Assembly (NCBI RefSeq): GCF_001027925.1
Contig: NZ_LECT01000017.1
Location: 124,001-188,000 of the forward strand
Reading direction: 5' to 3'
Source of the DNA: Rhodopirellula islandica
GTDB taxonomy: Bacteria; Planctomycetota; Planctomycetia; Pirellulales; Pirellulaceae
DNA: 64,000 nt
Every line of letters starts with the position of its first letter. Within the stretch, counting starts at the first letter, position 1. The notes below the pieces were generated by a model, which did not search any database, was not told the origin of the DNA, and saw only the letters and a list, made by a program, of their open reading frames with translations. This document shows positions 30,317-40,623 of this stretch, piece by piece. The position numbers and the translations under genes were made by a program.

Positions 30317-31984
30317 ATGGAACTGATTGAAGTCCCGCAACTGATCCGCAACGCCGATCGTTTTCGCGAGGTCGTCACCATCCTCGCCCGGCACGGGTTG
30401 GCAGATTGGATTTCGGGAGTTCCGTCGGTCTGGCGGGAGCGACTGCGAGTGGGACGTGAGGATGAATCACTCACCACCGCAGAACGCATTCGCGTCGCGA
30501 TGACCGATTTGGGAACCACGTTCATCAAGCTTGGACAGGTTCTCAGCACTCGCGAAGACCTTGTCGGCACCGAACTGGCGTGCGAGTTGGCACAATTGCG
30601 GGCCAATACGCCCAGCGACCCGCCGGAAGCGGTCATTGCGATGATCGAATCCGAACTGGGAGCGGGAGTCGACGAACTTTTTTCTTGGTTCGATCCGGTC
30701 GCCATGGCCTCTGCATCCATCGGACAGGTCCATCGTGCAACCACTCATGAAGGATTGCACGTCGTCGTGAAGGTGCAGCATCCCGGCATCGAACGGCGGA
30801 TCGTCAATGATCTGCAGATCATGCAAAAGCTGGCCGAAATTGCCGAGCAGCAATCCGACCGGCTTCGGCAGTATCGGCCCGTGGAAACCATTCGTGAGTT
30901 CCAACGATCACTGATTCGCGAATTGGATTTTCATCGCGAACTGCAAAATATGAATCGGTTCCGCAAGAACTTCGCTGACGAACCAAACGTTCATTTCGCG
31001 ACCCCTTACCCCAAGCTGAGTTCGCGACGTGTCCTGACGATGGAACGCCTTGATGGCGTTAGCGTTTCGGACAAAGAAGCCCTGGAATCATCGGGAGCCG
31101 ACCTGACCGCGATCGCGCTTTGTGGCGCGACGGTGTTTCTTGACATGATTTTTCGGGACGGCTTTTATCATGCCGATCCGCACCCGGGCAACCTGATGAT
31201 TCTTCCCGGGGTTCGCGAGCAGGATCAGGAAACGACTCCGCCTCGAGTGGGGATCCTCGATTGTGGAATGGTCGGTCGCATTGACAGTGGTCTGCGCGAC
31301 GATTTGGAAGCTGCCTTGATCGCGTCCGTCACAAGCGACGCTGCCAGTATCACAGAGATTGTGGTGCGGCTTGGCGAAGTGCCACTGGACTTTGATGAAC
31401 CCGCCTTGGTGTGTGAGATTCAAGAGTTGCTGGATGACTACGCCGATCAAAGTCTTCGCGACTTCGACGTCTCCGGTTGCTTGCGAGATGTCATTCGAAT
31501 CATTCGTGAACATCGGATTTACTTGCCCGCCAAGGTCGCCATGCTTTTGAAAGTCTTGGCGATGCTGGAAGGCACCGCTCATCAACTCAACCCCGATTTC
31601 AGCCTTGCGGAACTGTTGCAGCCTTACGGGCAGCAGGCGATGCGTCGACGGTTGTCTCCGCGGCGTGTTTTCGAACGCATGAAAACTCGAGTGAATGAAT
31701 GGGATCACTTGTTGAGCATTCTGCCCAAGGATCTCGCTGATGTGCTTCACAGTCTGAAGCAGGGCAACTTTGACGTCCATCTGCAGCATCGGCGCTTGGA
31801 ACCCGTCGTCAATCGATTGGTGATGGGCATTCTCACTGCGGCGTTGTTTGTCGGTTCTGCTTCACTGTGGAGCAGTGGTGTTTCGCCTCAGTTGTTTGGG
31901 GTTTCGGTTCCCGGTTTTCTGGGGTGCCTGTTGGCGTTGTTCATGGGGCTTCGACTCACCTGGCAAATTTCAAGGGTGAGATAA
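30317..31984 (+). CDS. ABC1/AarF/UbiB atypical kinase family protein
   Basis: 555 residues. The family motif KLGQVLSTR (KxGQ) is at 71-79, the Ala/Gly-rich loop ASIGQVH at 133-139, the nucleotide-binding Lys in VVKVQHPG at 152, the catalytic-loop equivalent HADPHPGN at about 285, and the metal-binding LDCGMVG at about 313. Two helices at the C-terminus (about 505-550) anchor it in the membrane. The family is an ATPase/kinase-like helper of ubiquinone or other isoprenoid metabolism. The gene ends 7 bp before gpmA. Confidence 0.9.
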   Translation: MELIEVPQLIRNADRFREVVTILARHGLADWISGVPSVWRERLRVGREDESLTTAERIRVAMTDLGTTFIKLGQVLSTREDLVGTELACELAQLRANTPSDPPEAVIAMIESELGAGVDELFSWFDPVAMASASIGQVHRATTHEGLHVVVKVQHPGIERRIVNDLQIMQKLAEIAEQQSDRLRQYRPVETIREFQRSLIRELDFHRELQNMNRFRKNFADEPNVHFATPYPKLSSRRVLTMERLDGVSVSDKEALESSGADLTAIALCGATVFLDMIFRDGFYHADPHPGNLMILPGVREQDQETTPPRVGILDCGMVGRIDSGLRDDLEAALIASVTSDAASITEIVVRLGEVPLDFDEPALVCEIQELLDDYADQSLRDFDVSGCLRDVIRIIREHRIYLPAKVAMLLKVLAMLEGTAHQLNPDFSLAELLQPYGQQAMRRRLSPRRVFERMKTRVNEWDHLLSILPKDLADVLHSLKQGNFDVHLQHRRLEPVVNRLVMGILTAALFVGSASLWSSGVSPQLFGVSVPGFLGCLLALFMGLRLTWQISRVR

Positions 31985-31991
31985 GACGGTC

Positions 31992-32672
31992 ATGGGAAAG
32001 CTCATTCTGTTGCGTCATGGTCAAAGCGTCTGGAACCGTCAAAACCGTTTCACGGGATGGACCGATGTTGGATTGACGGAACAAGGTCACCAGGAAGCTC
32101 ACCAGGCGGGTCGAACACTGCTTCATGATGGGGTGAAAATTGACATCGCGTTCACGTCCGTTTTAAAACGAGCGATCAAGACCTTGTGGCTGGTCCTTGA
32201 AACGATGGACCAAATGTGGGTGCCGGTGGAACGCTCGTGGCGACTGAATGAACGGCACTACGGCGCTCTGCAAGGTCTGAACAAGGCCGAGACAGCCAAG
32301 CGTGTGGGGGAAACTCAGGTTCTGAAATGGAGGCGCAGTTTCGACGTTCGGCCACCGCTTCTGGAGACCACCGACGAACGCTACCCAGGGCTCGACCGTC
32401 GTTACGCGTTGCTGTCCGAATCTGAATTGCCACGAGGGGAGAGTTTGCAGGATACGATAGCGCGTTGCCTGCCTCACTGGGAAGCGACGATTTCCCCGGC
32501 ATTGGCGATCGGAAAGACCGTGTTGGTCGTCGCGCACGGCAACACGATCCGGGCGCTTCGAAAGCATCTCGACGAGATCTCAGACGCGGACATCGTGGGC
32601 ATGGAAATTCCAACCGGCAGTCCAATCGTTTACGACACGCAATCGATCCGCCAGAAGATCGCGAGGGTCTGA
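31992..32672 (+). CDS. gpmA: 2,3-bisphosphoglycerate-dependent phosphoglycerate mutase
   Basis: 226 residues. The phosphohistidine motif [10 protein letters not shown] is at 6-15 (His9), followed by [13 protein letters not shown], the substrate loop [12 protein letters not shown], and [11 protein letters not shown] with the second catalytic histidine. These are specific to dPGM rather than generic histidine phosphatases. It interconverts 3- and 2-phosphoglycerate in glycolysis and gluconeogenesis. It directly follows the UbiB-like gene and converges with the universal stress protein gene. Confidence 0.93.
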   Translation: MGKLILLRHGQSVWNRQNRFTGWTDVGLTEQGHQEAHQAGRTLLHDGVKIDIAFTSVLKRAIKTLWLVLETMDQMWVPVERSWRLNERHYGALQGLNKAETAKRVGETQVLKWRRSFDVRPPLLETTDERYPGLDRRYALLSESELPRGESLQDTIARCLPHWEATISPALAIGKTVLVVAHGNTIRALRKHLDEISDADIVGMEIPTGSPIVYDTQSIRQKIARV

Positions 32673-32743
32673 GCCGGACCCTGGCATTGCCGCCGCACCA
32701 ACTTGGAATGGAATCTTCGGTTCCAAGGCGGAATTGCAGCTTC

Positions 32744-33223
32744 TCAACGTCGCAGAATCAAGACGGGACAATGTGCCGCTCGAACAACGTGTTCCGCAAC
32801 TGATCCCAGCAGCAATCGCTTCACGCCGCTGCGGCCGTGTGATGGCAACACGATCAAATCGATTTTGTGATCGGAAGCAAACCGCGTGATGCCTTCCGTC
32901 GGACTGTCAACGGCAGTGAAGAATTGAACGTCTCGGAATTCATCGCCGCCAAACATGTCCTTCATTTGGTTCATGGCCGTCACTTCGTGATTCGCATCGA
33001 TTTTCGCGGCACCTTCCCAATTGAATGTCCCGGCGGCCATGCCTCCGCCTAGTTCATACCCGCCGTTGTCATCCAATCCGTACAGCTGGGCTGGATCAAC
33101 CACATGCAGCACCAAAACATTTTCATTCTTGCCTGCGATTTTAACTCCTGTTTCCACTGCCTCCTTCGATTGATCGGAGAAGTCGATGGGAACCAGGATC
33201 TTGCTGTTTTCAAAGTAGTTCAT
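32744..33223 (-). CDS. Universal stress protein (UspA family)
   Basis: 159 residues from the ATG at 33223. It starts SKILVPIDFSDQSKEAV with the conserved Asp, and ends with the ATP-binding motif SHGRSGVKRLLLGSVAEHVV (GxxGx9GS pattern). A single Usp domain with a Gly-rich insert near 55-65. ATP-binding members accumulate under energy limitation, hypoxia or stress. It diverges from the DsrE-like gene. Confidence 0.92.
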   Translation of the reverse strand: MNYFENSKILVPIDFSDQSKEAVETGVKIAGKNENVLVLHVVDPAQLYGLDDNGGYELGGGMAAGTFNWEGAAKIDANHEVTAMNQMKDMFGGDEFRDVQFFTAVDSPTEGITRFASDHKIDLIVLPSHGRSGVKRLLLGSVAEHVVRAAHCPVLILRR

Positions 33224-33488
33224 GCTGTGGCGTCTTGTTTGAGGCGAGGCTGGCATTCAGTGCCATTCCTCCTGGGGAAACAAGAGTCAGGATTGCAGCT
33301 TCAGTACCAATTCAAAAACTCATCATATCATCACGACGGTGTGTGCACCCGGCGCACAGAACGTCCATGGACGCACACATGGATCGTCGCGACGCGGGCT
33401 GGCAACGGAACATTGTTGGTGGCATGACGTTTGCCAAACCTGGTTGGCACCGTTTGGTCCCATCTCAATTCACATCAGGAGTTCAAGC
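33224..33488. promoter_or_regulatory. Divergent intergenic region
   Basis: 265 bases between the leftward universal stress protein and the rightward DsrE-like gene; it must hold both promoters. CAGGAG lies about nine bases before the DsrE-like ATG. No operator was recognised. Confidence 0.4.
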
Positions 33489-33962
33489 ATGTCGATTGCA
33501 AAACAAATGTTCCGTTTCGGTCTCATCGCAGCCGCCGTCATCGCCGCAACGGCTGGTCCGTCAGCTAGCGCCGAGGAAAACACAACCGTGGACGGGAGCG
33601 GTCAAAAGGTCGTGGTGCATCTGTCTCACTTCACCGACGATCTGCACCGCTGCTTCATGGCGGTGAAAGTTGCCAACTTGATGCAAGAATATGGCGCCGA
33701 CGTGACGCTGTTTGTGGATCTCGAAGGAGTTCGCATTGCAGAACGCAAGCAAGAGCTGAAATTCAATTGGGGACCGGACTCGCCATCGCTCGCAGAACTC
33801 TACGAGAAGTTTGCTGCTGGCGGCGGCAAGGTCCTCGTGTGCCCGCACTGTGCCAAGTCAGCTCATATCACCGATCCAGGGCTCAAACGCAACGCTGATA
33901 TTGCAACGCTTCCAATGCTTGGCAAATTGCTGATCGAAGCCGACAAAGTGATGGATTACTGA
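33489..33962 (+). CDS. Exported DsrE/DsrF-like protein with CPHC
   Basis: 157 residues with a Sec signal peptide (about 1-28, ending SASA). The mature part has the DsrE alpha/beta pattern: VVVHLSHFTDDLHRCFMAVKVANLMQEYGADVTLFVDLEGV. It also has a cysteine pair in VLVCPHCAKSAHI, near the position of the functional Cys in the family. Cytoplasmic DsrE/TusD proteins relay sulfur; periplasmic members of unknown role exist. The CPHC could bind metal or act as a redox pair. It stands alone. Confidence 0.8.
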   Translation: MSIAKQMFRFGLIAAAVIAATAGPSASAEENTTVDGSGQKVVVHLSHFTDDLHRCFMAVKVANLMQEYGADVTLFVDLEGVRIAERKQELKFNWGPDSPSLAELYEKFAAGGGKVLVCPHCAKSAHITDPGLKRNADIATLPMLGKLLIEADKVMDY

Positions 33963-34250
33963 GCCGCGAATGGCCGGATGAGCCTGCTGGATCTTGTTCG
34001 TTGAGATGCAATTCGGAATGGTCATCGCGGTCGCTGGTGGTTCATTCCAGTTGCTCGAGATGTGTTCCAACGCGGGTCAGGGAGGTGGGTCCCGGCTTGC
34101 ATTTTGGGAGTCGCTGGGCAACGTTCTGGGGGGACGCCTTGTCAGAGCGATCTTTCGACGCTTCGAGGAGTGGCGAGCAGCGTTCCGCAATCTTGCCCAG
34201 CCCGCGTCGGTCGCGACGAAAACGATGTGGCACTCCCCAGTGACATTTGA
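33963..34250. other. Intergenic, nothing recognised
   Basis: 288 bases before the PepSY gene. Short open frames overlap each other in all frames and lack motifs. No repeat family of this window was found in it. Confidence 0.4.
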
Positions 34251-35192
34251 ATGAATTCCAACGATCCCCCAGCGTCAAAACCGATTCGCCGTTCTCGAAA
34301 AGCTCGCAGCAAGGTGTTGATGTTTCTGCGGCGAGTCCATCTCTACATCGGACTGTTTCTTTTGCCCTGGGTGTTTTTGTACGGCGCCACGGGAGCCCTG
34401 CTCAATCATGTGGGTTTGTTCCCGGAAGCGGCCATGCAGCAGGTTGACGCGAGTGAGCTGGCGGATTCTGCCTGGGCGGAGTTTCCGGATCAGAATGAGC
34501 TGGCCGAACAGGTTGTTGACGCGATGCGCGTCGCTGCTCCCGAGTCATCGATCGAGCTGAATCCCGACCATCCACCCGAATTCACAAATGAAATCGCGTT
34601 TCAGATCGAGGACGCGGGGACGCGGCATGCTGTTCACCTGAACCCAGTCGACAAGTCCGCTTGGGTTGCCACGTTCCCGGAAAATCGAGAGCCCATGGAA
34701 CCTGTTCTGCAGGAGATCCAACGCGTCGAAATTGATCCCAACCCAATGGGAATTGCCGAGCAGACAATCCCGTCTGTTTTGAGTGCTGCGGGGATTGAGA
34801 CAACCAAAACGTCGGAACCACTGGGATGGAGCAAGCTGAATTTCCTGGCGAACGTCGATGGCGAACCAGTTCGCGTCACCTATGTGCTTCGCGACGGGCA
34901 CTTGGATGTGACCCGGTACACGGGGGAAGACGGGTATTCGCCCCGCGCGTTCTTCGTGCGACTGCACACTTCCCACGGCCAGCCTCCTCACTGGAATGGA
35001 CGTAGGTTTTGGTCGCTGTTCATTGATGCGATGGCAATCGCGATGGTCACCTGGGGCGCGACCGGACTGTTGATGTGGTGGCAAATCAAACGCACCCGCT
35101 GGATCGGCGGGATCGTGATCGCGATCAGTGTCGTCACCGCTTCGGTCATGTTTTTCAGCATGATGAGCTTCTACGCGACGACCAAACTTTGA
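34251..35192 (+). CDS. PepSY-associated transmembrane protein
   Basis: 313 residues. Helix 1 at about 28-50 follows RRVHLYIGLFLLPWVFLYGATGALLNH, the typical start of PepSY_TM proteins. A PepSY-like extracytoplasmic domain covers about 80-240. FVRLHTSHG precedes a second membrane part (about 258-280 and 285-308). Relatives act in iron-siderophore reduction or as regulators of periplasmic proteases. No TonB receptor or siderophore gene is adjacent, so the role is open. Confidence 0.82.
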   Translation: MNSNDPPASKPIRRSRKARSKVLMFLRRVHLYIGLFLLPWVFLYGATGALLNHVGLFPEAAMQQVDASELADSAWAEFPDQNELAEQVVDAMRVAAPESSIELNPDHPPEFTNEIAFQIEDAGTRHAVHLNPVDKSAWVATFPENREPMEPVLQEIQRVEIDPNPMGIAEQTIPSVLSAAGIETTKTSEPLGWSKLNFLANVDGEPVRVTYVLRDGHLDVTRYTGEDGYSPRAFFVRLHTSHGQPPHWNGRRFWSLFIDAMAIAMVTWGATGLLMWWQIKRTRWIGGIVIAISVVTASVMFFSMMSFYATTKL

Positions 35193-35382
35193 TGAACTCT
35201 CAAATTCTGCTTGCGACAAGCCAGCGGGACTTGCCTGTCGCCAATGGTTCGTTTACTGTTGAGACCAATTCTCAGTTGCAGTAGCCAAGCCAGCTTGGGG
35301 GGTCGCCTCGCCGACTTTCTCCTCCGCCAGCCAGGAATGTGACAACACACTGTTGATCTCTTTCTTTCGCGGAAGGACCCTC

Positions 35383-36366
35383 ATGGGGTTTTCGAAACCA
35401 AATCGATCCAATCGGCGCGCATTCACGTTGGTGGAGCTGCTGGTCGTGATCGCCATCATTGGCGTCTTGGTTGGGCTGCTGTTGCCGGCGGTTCAGGCGG
35501 CTCGAGAAGCAGCGCGGCGTCTGCAATGCAGCAACAATGTGCGTCAAATTGGGTTGGCCTGCCACAATTACCATAGTGCCCTGAGGAGACTGCCGCCCGG
35601 AAGGTTGGTCTATGACGGGGTGGGATCCACCGGCAGTCCGACCAAGGTCGTGACGGGATTTCTGGCGATGATCTTGCCGTACATGGAAGGCTCCAATCTT
35701 CACGACACCTACAATCAACATTACGGTTTTGATGACGTCGCCAACCAACCCGCAGTGAATCGACTGGTTCCGACCTTCACTTGTGCGTCCGCGCCGGGTG
35801 AGCGGACGATGCCGATCTACGCCGGTTGGAACGTTGGTTGGACCACCGACGTCAACGCGCTTCCTGATATCACTGGCTCGTCATCCGACTACCAGGGCGT
35901 TCGAGGCCTGCACCATTTGGAAGAGACACCCACCGGGGACAAGGTCCATGTTTGGGACTCCGATTGTGGCATCCTGAATGAACGGGGAAGCCGGTTCGCC
36001 GATATCTTGGACGGGACCAGCAACACGATCTTGTTGTTCGAAATGTCCGGGAAACCAGACCACTGGAAGATGGGCAAACCACAGCCGCCACCGTCCAACG
36101 CGCAGTTCTACAGTTACGGGCCTTGGGCAGGCAACAATGGGGTCGGCATCTACAATTGGTCCCAGGACGGACTCTTGAAAGGCTGCGACACATGCGACAA
36201 TTTTATCAATGTCGACAACGAAGCCTCCCCGTACAGCTTCCACTCCGGGCTGGTGACAATTGTTTTGGCGGATGGTTCCACTCGAACGTTGACCGACTCG
36301 GTCGCCTCTGAAATTTTCGTCAACCTCTGTGACAAAGCCGACCGCAACGTGATTGGCGAATACTGA
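35383..36366 (+). CDS. DUF1559 protein with type IV pilin-like N-terminus
   Basis: 327 residues, GGAAGGA before the ATG. The prepilin cleavage/methylation segment RRAFTLVELLVVIAIIGVL is followed by the planctomycete signature LLPAVQAAREAARRLQCSNN. The DUF1559 domain (also called SBP_bac_10) then runs to the end, with DGTSNTILLFEM and FHSGLVTIVLADGST typical of its C-terminus. Planctomycetes carry many copies; they are thought to be exported and assembled as pseudopilins at the surface, but the function is not established. The next gene starts 114 bp downstream. Confidence 0.93.
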   Translation: MGFSKPNRSNRRAFTLVELLVVIAIIGVLVGLLLPAVQAAREAARRLQCSNNVRQIGLACHNYHSALRRLPPGRLVYDGVGSTGSPTKVVTGFLAMILPYMEGSNLHDTYNQHYGFDDVANQPAVNRLVPTFTCASAPGERTMPIYAGWNVGWTTDVNALPDITGSSSDYQGVRGLHHLEETPTGDKVHVWDSDCGILNERGSRFADILDGTSNTILLFEMSGKPDHWKMGKPQPPPSNAQFYSYGPWAGNNGVGIYNWSQDGLLKGCDTCDNFINVDNEASPYSFHSGLVTIVLADGSTRTLTDSVASEIFVNLCDKADRNVIGEY

Positions 36367-36479
36367 GAAACAGTCCGGGGAAGCGGAACTGTTCCGGATG
36401 AATGTTGGAGGGACATGCGATCACGCCCATTGACATCCAATGCGAGTTTTCGGCTCCTGCAAGCAGCGAAAAGGCGAAT

Positions 36480-38042
36480 ATGTATCGATTTCCTCGGTGG
36501 CGTGGCACCTTTTTGATCTCGCTGTGGTGCCAGGTTGCGCTGGGCGTTTTGGTTGCCAACGCAGACGAATATGAAATCGGCTTTTCGACGTTTCTCGGAG
36601 GTGGCGATTGGGAACACGCTCGGGATGTTTGTGTCGATGAATCTGGCAACGTTTTCGTTGTTGGTGGGACCCAGTCCACCGATTTCCCAACAACCAAACT
36701 TGCCTTCCAACGTCAGCACGATCGTTCGGGGGAACAAGTCGGCAGCGGTGGTCATTGCGACGCGTTCGTCAGCAAGTTTGATCCACAAGGACGGCTCGTT
36801 TGGTCCACGTTGCTCGGTGGACCCAACTACGACCGCGCCTACGCGGTGGAAGTCGACTCGAAAGGCTGCGTCTATGTCAGCGGACGCGCGGGGCCCGGTT
36901 TCCCTGTGACGGAAGATGCCTTTCAAGCTGAGTTCCAAGGAACTGACAACGGCATCTATGGGATGCAAAACGGCTTCGTCGCGAAACTCAAACCAGACGG
37001 CTCGGAGATCGATTGGGCCGCCTATGTGGGCGTCGGCCAATTGTGCCGCGACCTTTCTTTGGATGCCGAGAGCAATGTTTATCTCGCGCTGCACTACACC
37101 GCGCAGGGACCACTGCCGCCCGCGTCTTGGTTTTCCAACGCCTATCAGGCAACCCCTGCGGGCGACGTTGAAATCGGCGCCGTGAAGATCGCCAGCGACG
37201 GGAGTCGAGTTCACTGGGCGACTTGGTTGGGCGGTTCCGGCGCCGAGGTACCGAACTGTGGGATTCGCACCGATTCGGAAAAGAACGTGTACTTGAACTT
37301 CACCACACGTTCTGACGATGTTCCAACGACGGACCAAGCCCACGACCGGACCTACAGCGGGCAAGGCGACGCGTTCATCGCCAAGCTCAGTCCCGACGGT
37401 TCTCAACTGTTGTTTGGAACATACTTTGGCGGGAGCGGAATCGAAGAGGGCAACAGCACCCACAACATGACTTTGGATTCAAAGGGCAACGCGTACCTGG
37501 CGACTTGGACGACCAGCGATGATCTGCCTGTCACCCAAGGAGCGTTTCAAACCGAATTGGCAGGCGGAGCCAACGACGTCGCGATCGCAAAGTTCTCCAC
37601 TGAAACGGGAGCTCTCATGGCCTGCACGTTGGTGGGTGGCAGCGGGGACGAGGAACCCGATGGCATCGAAGTTCATTCCAACGGGGATGTCTTGTTTGCA
37701 GGAAAGACTTCTTCCGATGATTACCCTCTCACCGAGACGGCCATCCAATCCGAACGATCCGGTCAGCACGATGCGACCCTCACCGTGTTGTCAGCAGATT
37801 TCTCTCGTCTGAAGTTCAGCAGCTATTTTGGCGGCCCAAGCTACGACTACGGACGTGCGTGTTACCTCGATCAACACGGAAATCTCTATCTCACTGGCTC
37901 AACGAACGGACCAGGTTGGCCGCTTCGGCAAGCCGCTCAGCCCCGTTTCGGGGGCGGCGGAGGCGGCAAGGAACTTTGCTACGAAGGCGGCTGTTTCGCG
38001 GGGGACGTGATCCTGTTGAAACTGCAGAGACGCCCCGAGTAG
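36480..38042 (+). CDS. Exported SBBP-repeat beta-propeller protein
   Basis: 520 residues from the ATG at 36480 (AAAAGGCG upstream), with a signal peptide (about 1-34). The body is a series of about 55-residue SBBP repeats. Examples are YEIGFSTFLGGGDWEHARDV, LVWSTLLGGPNYDRAYAVEV, VHWATWLGGSGAEVPNCGI and LLFGTYFGGSGIEEGNSTH. Each holds the 'GG..D.A..V..D..GN.Y..G.T.S.DFP' pattern. Such propellers are secreted or surface proteins; the ligand is unknown. A Gly-rich end and EGGCFAGDVILLKL close the protein. Confidence 0.85.
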   Translation: MYRFPRWRGTFLISLWCQVALGVLVANADEYEIGFSTFLGGGDWEHARDVCVDESGNVFVVGGTQSTDFPTTKLAFQRQHDRSGEQVGSGGHCDAFVSKFDPQGRLVWSTLLGGPNYDRAYAVEVDSKGCVYVSGRAGPGFPVTEDAFQAEFQGTDNGIYGMQNGFVAKLKPDGSEIDWAAYVGVGQLCRDLSLDAESNVYLALHYTAQGPLPPASWFSNAYQATPAGDVEIGAVKIASDGSRVHWATWLGGSGAEVPNCGIRTDSEKNVYLNFTTRSDDVPTTDQAHDRTYSGQGDAFIAKLSPDGSQLLFGTYFGGSGIEEGNSTHNMTLDSKGNAYLATWTTSDDLPVTQGAFQTELAGGANDVAIAKFSTETGALMACTLVGGSGDEEPDGIEVHSNGDVLFAGKTSSDDYPLTETAIQSERSGQHDATLTVLSADFSRLKFSSYFGGPSYDYGRACYLDQHGNLYLTGSTNGPGWPLRQAAQPRFGGGGGGKELCYEGGCFAGDVILLKLQRRPE

Positions 38043-38818
38043 CAGCGGATTGGTGTGCAGGTTGTCATTGCAATCCAGACAGGTTGGACGCCCATCCCAC
38101 CTTCTATTGAGGCAACGCCAAGCAGGTCGACTGGAATGACCGGGCACAACCATGGGAGCCGTCTGGGAGTTGGCCTGGACGGCGAAATGGTTCGTGTTGA
38201 CGCATCGATAGCGGATGCAATGATTCTTCCCGCCTCGATCTTTCTTCATCCCGGTGGGATCTCGATTGTTGAAGGGCAGCATTTGGTAGTGGACGAGGCC
38301 ACGAGTCCCTTGCGTGGGGAAGGACTCGTCGCCTCGTCCACTACGGTTCAGGTCCTTGACTCGTCGCCTCGTCCACGACGGTTCAGGTCCTGGGCGATGG
38401 ACGCCTCGAAGAACGTCAGTAATGAAATCGACGTCCCGGTGGGATGTCAGACGGTAGCCAGTGGTCGCCCCAACGCAGCGCACCACCGGAAAATGAACAC
38501 ACCCCCAAACACTCCGTATCCCGCGTTGGCCCCGGTTGTATGTGGAAGCAACTACGCCTACGAAAACAGTGTTAATGCCGAAAGACACCTGCCGCCCTGC
38601 TTCGTTCTCATCCGTTAAGTCGAGATGAAGGCAATCCAACGACCACAGACAGGACAAACAGTCGATTGGCCATGCGAAGCTGGTATTGTGTGACGCGTCG
38701 AGTGCTGTTGCCAGACGCTTGAAGGTTACCTGAAACGAGCGGACTGATTGGCAGCAGCGGCGGACTTGCAACGGAACTGCCACATTCTCCCTTTCATCTA
38801 CGTTTTGCACGCTTGGTT
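38043..38818. other. Repeat-rich intergenic region upstream of sulfatase
   Basis: 776 bases. Open frames on both strands cross several repeats and look like chance. Left part: CAAGCAGGTCG... (38119) matches the left end of family 2; near 38520 CCCCGGTTGTATGTGGAAGC and AATGCCGAAAGAC match its right part, so a family 2 copy seems expanded by later insertions. The segment GATAGCGGATGC...CTTTCTTCATCCC (about 38208-38252) also recurs at 59547-59591. Confidence 0.55.
38287..38390 (+). repeat. Family 1 repeat, rearranged partial copy
   Basis: TAGTGGACGAGGCCACGAGTC pairs with GACTCGTCGCCTCGTCCACTA-like arms, as in the other family 1 copies. A second right arm (GACTCGTCGCCTCGTCCACGA) follows, so an arm appears duplicated. 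The outer TAGTGGTC termini are missing. Confidence 0.65.
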
Positions 38819-40621
38819 ATGCAACGACATTTGATTTCGGCAATCTTCGCGATTGCCGCGCCGGCGTTCTTTCCCGTTCAGAGTTTCGCAGAACCGCGGC
38901 CGAACGTGCTGTTCATCGCCGTCGATGATTTGCGTCCCTCAATCGGGTGCTACGGTGATCCTCACGCGATCACTCCGCACATGGATCGCTTGGCAACTCA
39001 GGCGGTGCAGTTCAACCGAGCGTACTGCCAAGTCGCGGTCTGCAATCCATCTCGGGCCAGTTTGATGACGGGCTTGCGTCCAGACAACCTGGGCGTGTGG
39101 ACGCTGCCAATTCACTTTCGAGAATCCATGCCGGACGCGGTGACACTGCCGCAGTGGTTTCGGAAGTTCGGCTACACCGCGGTCAGTCACGGAAAGATCT
39201 ACCACAACCCGACTCCGGATCCACAATCGTGGAGCGAACCGATTCGGGATCTTCCTCGGCTGCCGGCTTTCTACCCCGAAGGCACCCAAGCGAGGATTCA
39301 GACGGCTCAGGAAGCGTTGCCAGATCGCGATTGGCGGAAGAACAATCTGCGTGGCCCCAGCACGGCGTCTCCCGATTTGCCGGACGACCAAGTTTTGGAT
39401 GGGGCTCGAACGAACCTGGCAATCGAAGATCTACGCCGACTTGGCAAGTCTGATGAGCCGTTCTTTTTAGCGATGGGCTACATCCGTCCGCACCTTGCTT
39501 GGATCGCCCCCAAAAAGTACTGGGACATGCACGACCCGGCGAAGTTGCCGGTGCTCACGGACCAAGAATTGCCGAAGAACTCGCCCGCTTATGCGATGCA
39601 CAACAACAGCGAACTGACGCACTATGTCGATTTGATGCAACTGCCGAAGCCCTGGGATGACCGCGTCGTTGAACCAGAAAACGCTCGGCATCTGATGCAC
39701 GCTTACTACGCCTGTGTCAGCTACATCGACGCGCAGATCGGACGCTTGTTATCCACACTCGAAGAAGAAGGCTTGGCCGACAACACGATCGTGGTGCTAT
39801 GGAGCGACCATGGTTGGAAACTCGGCGAACACCGAGGTTGGGGCAAAATGACCAACTATGAAATCGACGCTCGCGTGCCCTTGTTGATCGCTGGTCCAGG
39901 CGTCGAATGTGCCGGTCAACAAACCAATCAATTGGCAGAGTTGCTCGATGTGTTTCCGACGCTGTGCGAGATGGCAGGGATTGAGGTGCCTGAGTTCGTG
40001 GACGGCTCGAGTTTGGTGCCGATTCTAAAAGATGTCGAGGCGACGGTTCACGACGGAGCAGTGAACCAGTACTACCGCCGACATGAAGGAAAGCAGTACA
40101 TGGGGTATTCGGTTCGGACACGTGATTATCGGTTGGTCGAGTGGCGAGATTTCAGCACCGGAGAAGTCACCGCCCAAGAACTCTACGATCACCGCACGGA
40201 TGATTCTGAAACGGAAAGCATCATCGATTCCGCCGATCCAGCTCTCGTCGACGAGTTAACCGCGTTGTTGCTGGAAACTCACCCTCGCAAGGGATTGGTG
40301 ATGACACCAGCGATTCATGCTCAGTGGGCGTCAGACGGTTCGAAAGGCAAGCTCACTTTTGAGAACGCAACCGACACGCTGGTCCGGGTGCATCCCATCC
40401 TGCCCGCCGGACGACGTGGCAAAGCCAAACGCATCCAACCCGGCGGGAAGATCACGCTCAACGCACGGATCGGTTCGGTCTATGTCTTGGAGAGCCACGA
40501 CGGGACAATTCAAAAGATTCAGTCGCTGTCAAAGCCAACCGAAACAGTCGTCATCCAACGAGACGCTAAGCAGGTCGGCAGGAATGATCGGGTAGAACCA
40601 TGTGAGCCGTTTGGGCGTTAG
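38819..40621 (+). CDS. Exported sulfatase (iduronate-2-sulfatase-like)
   Basis: 600 residues from the ATG at 38819 (a TTG six bases earlier is less likely), signal peptide about 1-25 ending SFAEP. The formylglycine site is Cys75 in AVCNPSRASLMTG (CxPSR). Metal ligands appear in AVDDLRPSIGCYGDP and in LWSDHGWKLGEH. It would cleave sulfate esters from polysaccharides in the periplasm, and needs a formylglycine-generating enzyme encoded elsewhere. The final 19 or so codons (from 40565) are family 2 repeat sequence, so the repeat has replaced or extended the original C-terminus. The catalytic part is intact. Confidence 0.92.
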   Translation: MQRHLISAIFAIAAPAFFPVQSFAEPRPNVLFIAVDDLRPSIGCYGDPHAITPHMDRLATQAVQFNRAYCQVAVCNPSRASLMTGLRPDNLGVWTLPIHFRESMPDAVTLPQWFRKFGYTAVSHGKIYHNPTPDPQSWSEPIRDLPRLPAFYPEGTQARIQTAQEALPDRDWRKNNLRGPSTASPDLPDDQVLDGARTNLAIEDLRRLGKSDEPFFLAMGYIRPHLAWIAPKKYWDMHDPAKLPVLTDQELPKNSPAYAMHNNSELTHYVDLMQLPKPWDDRVVEPENARHLMHAYYACVSYIDAQIGRLLSTLEEEGLADNTIVVLWSDHGWKLGEHRGWGKMTNYEIDARVPLLIAGPGVECAGQQTNQLAELLDVFPTLCEMAGIEVPEFVDGSSLVPILKDVEATVHDGAVNQYYRRHEGKQYMGYSVRTRDYRLVEWRDFSTGEVTAQELYDHRTDDSETESIIDSADPALVDELTALLLETHPRKGLVMTPAIHAQWASDGSKGKLTFENATDTLVRVHPILPAGRRGKAKRIQPGGKITLNARIGSVYVLESHDGTIQKIQSLSKPTETVVIQRDAKQVGRNDRVEPCEPFGR

Positions 40622-40623
40622 CC

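Noticed and set aside
38055-38618. 187-residue plus-strand open frame before the sulfatase
   Set aside because: Composed of repeat sequence of families 1 and 2; no domain.
37899-38810. 303-residue minus-strand open frame
   Set aside because: It overlaps the end of the SBBP gene antisense and crosses several repeats; no recognisable protein pattern.
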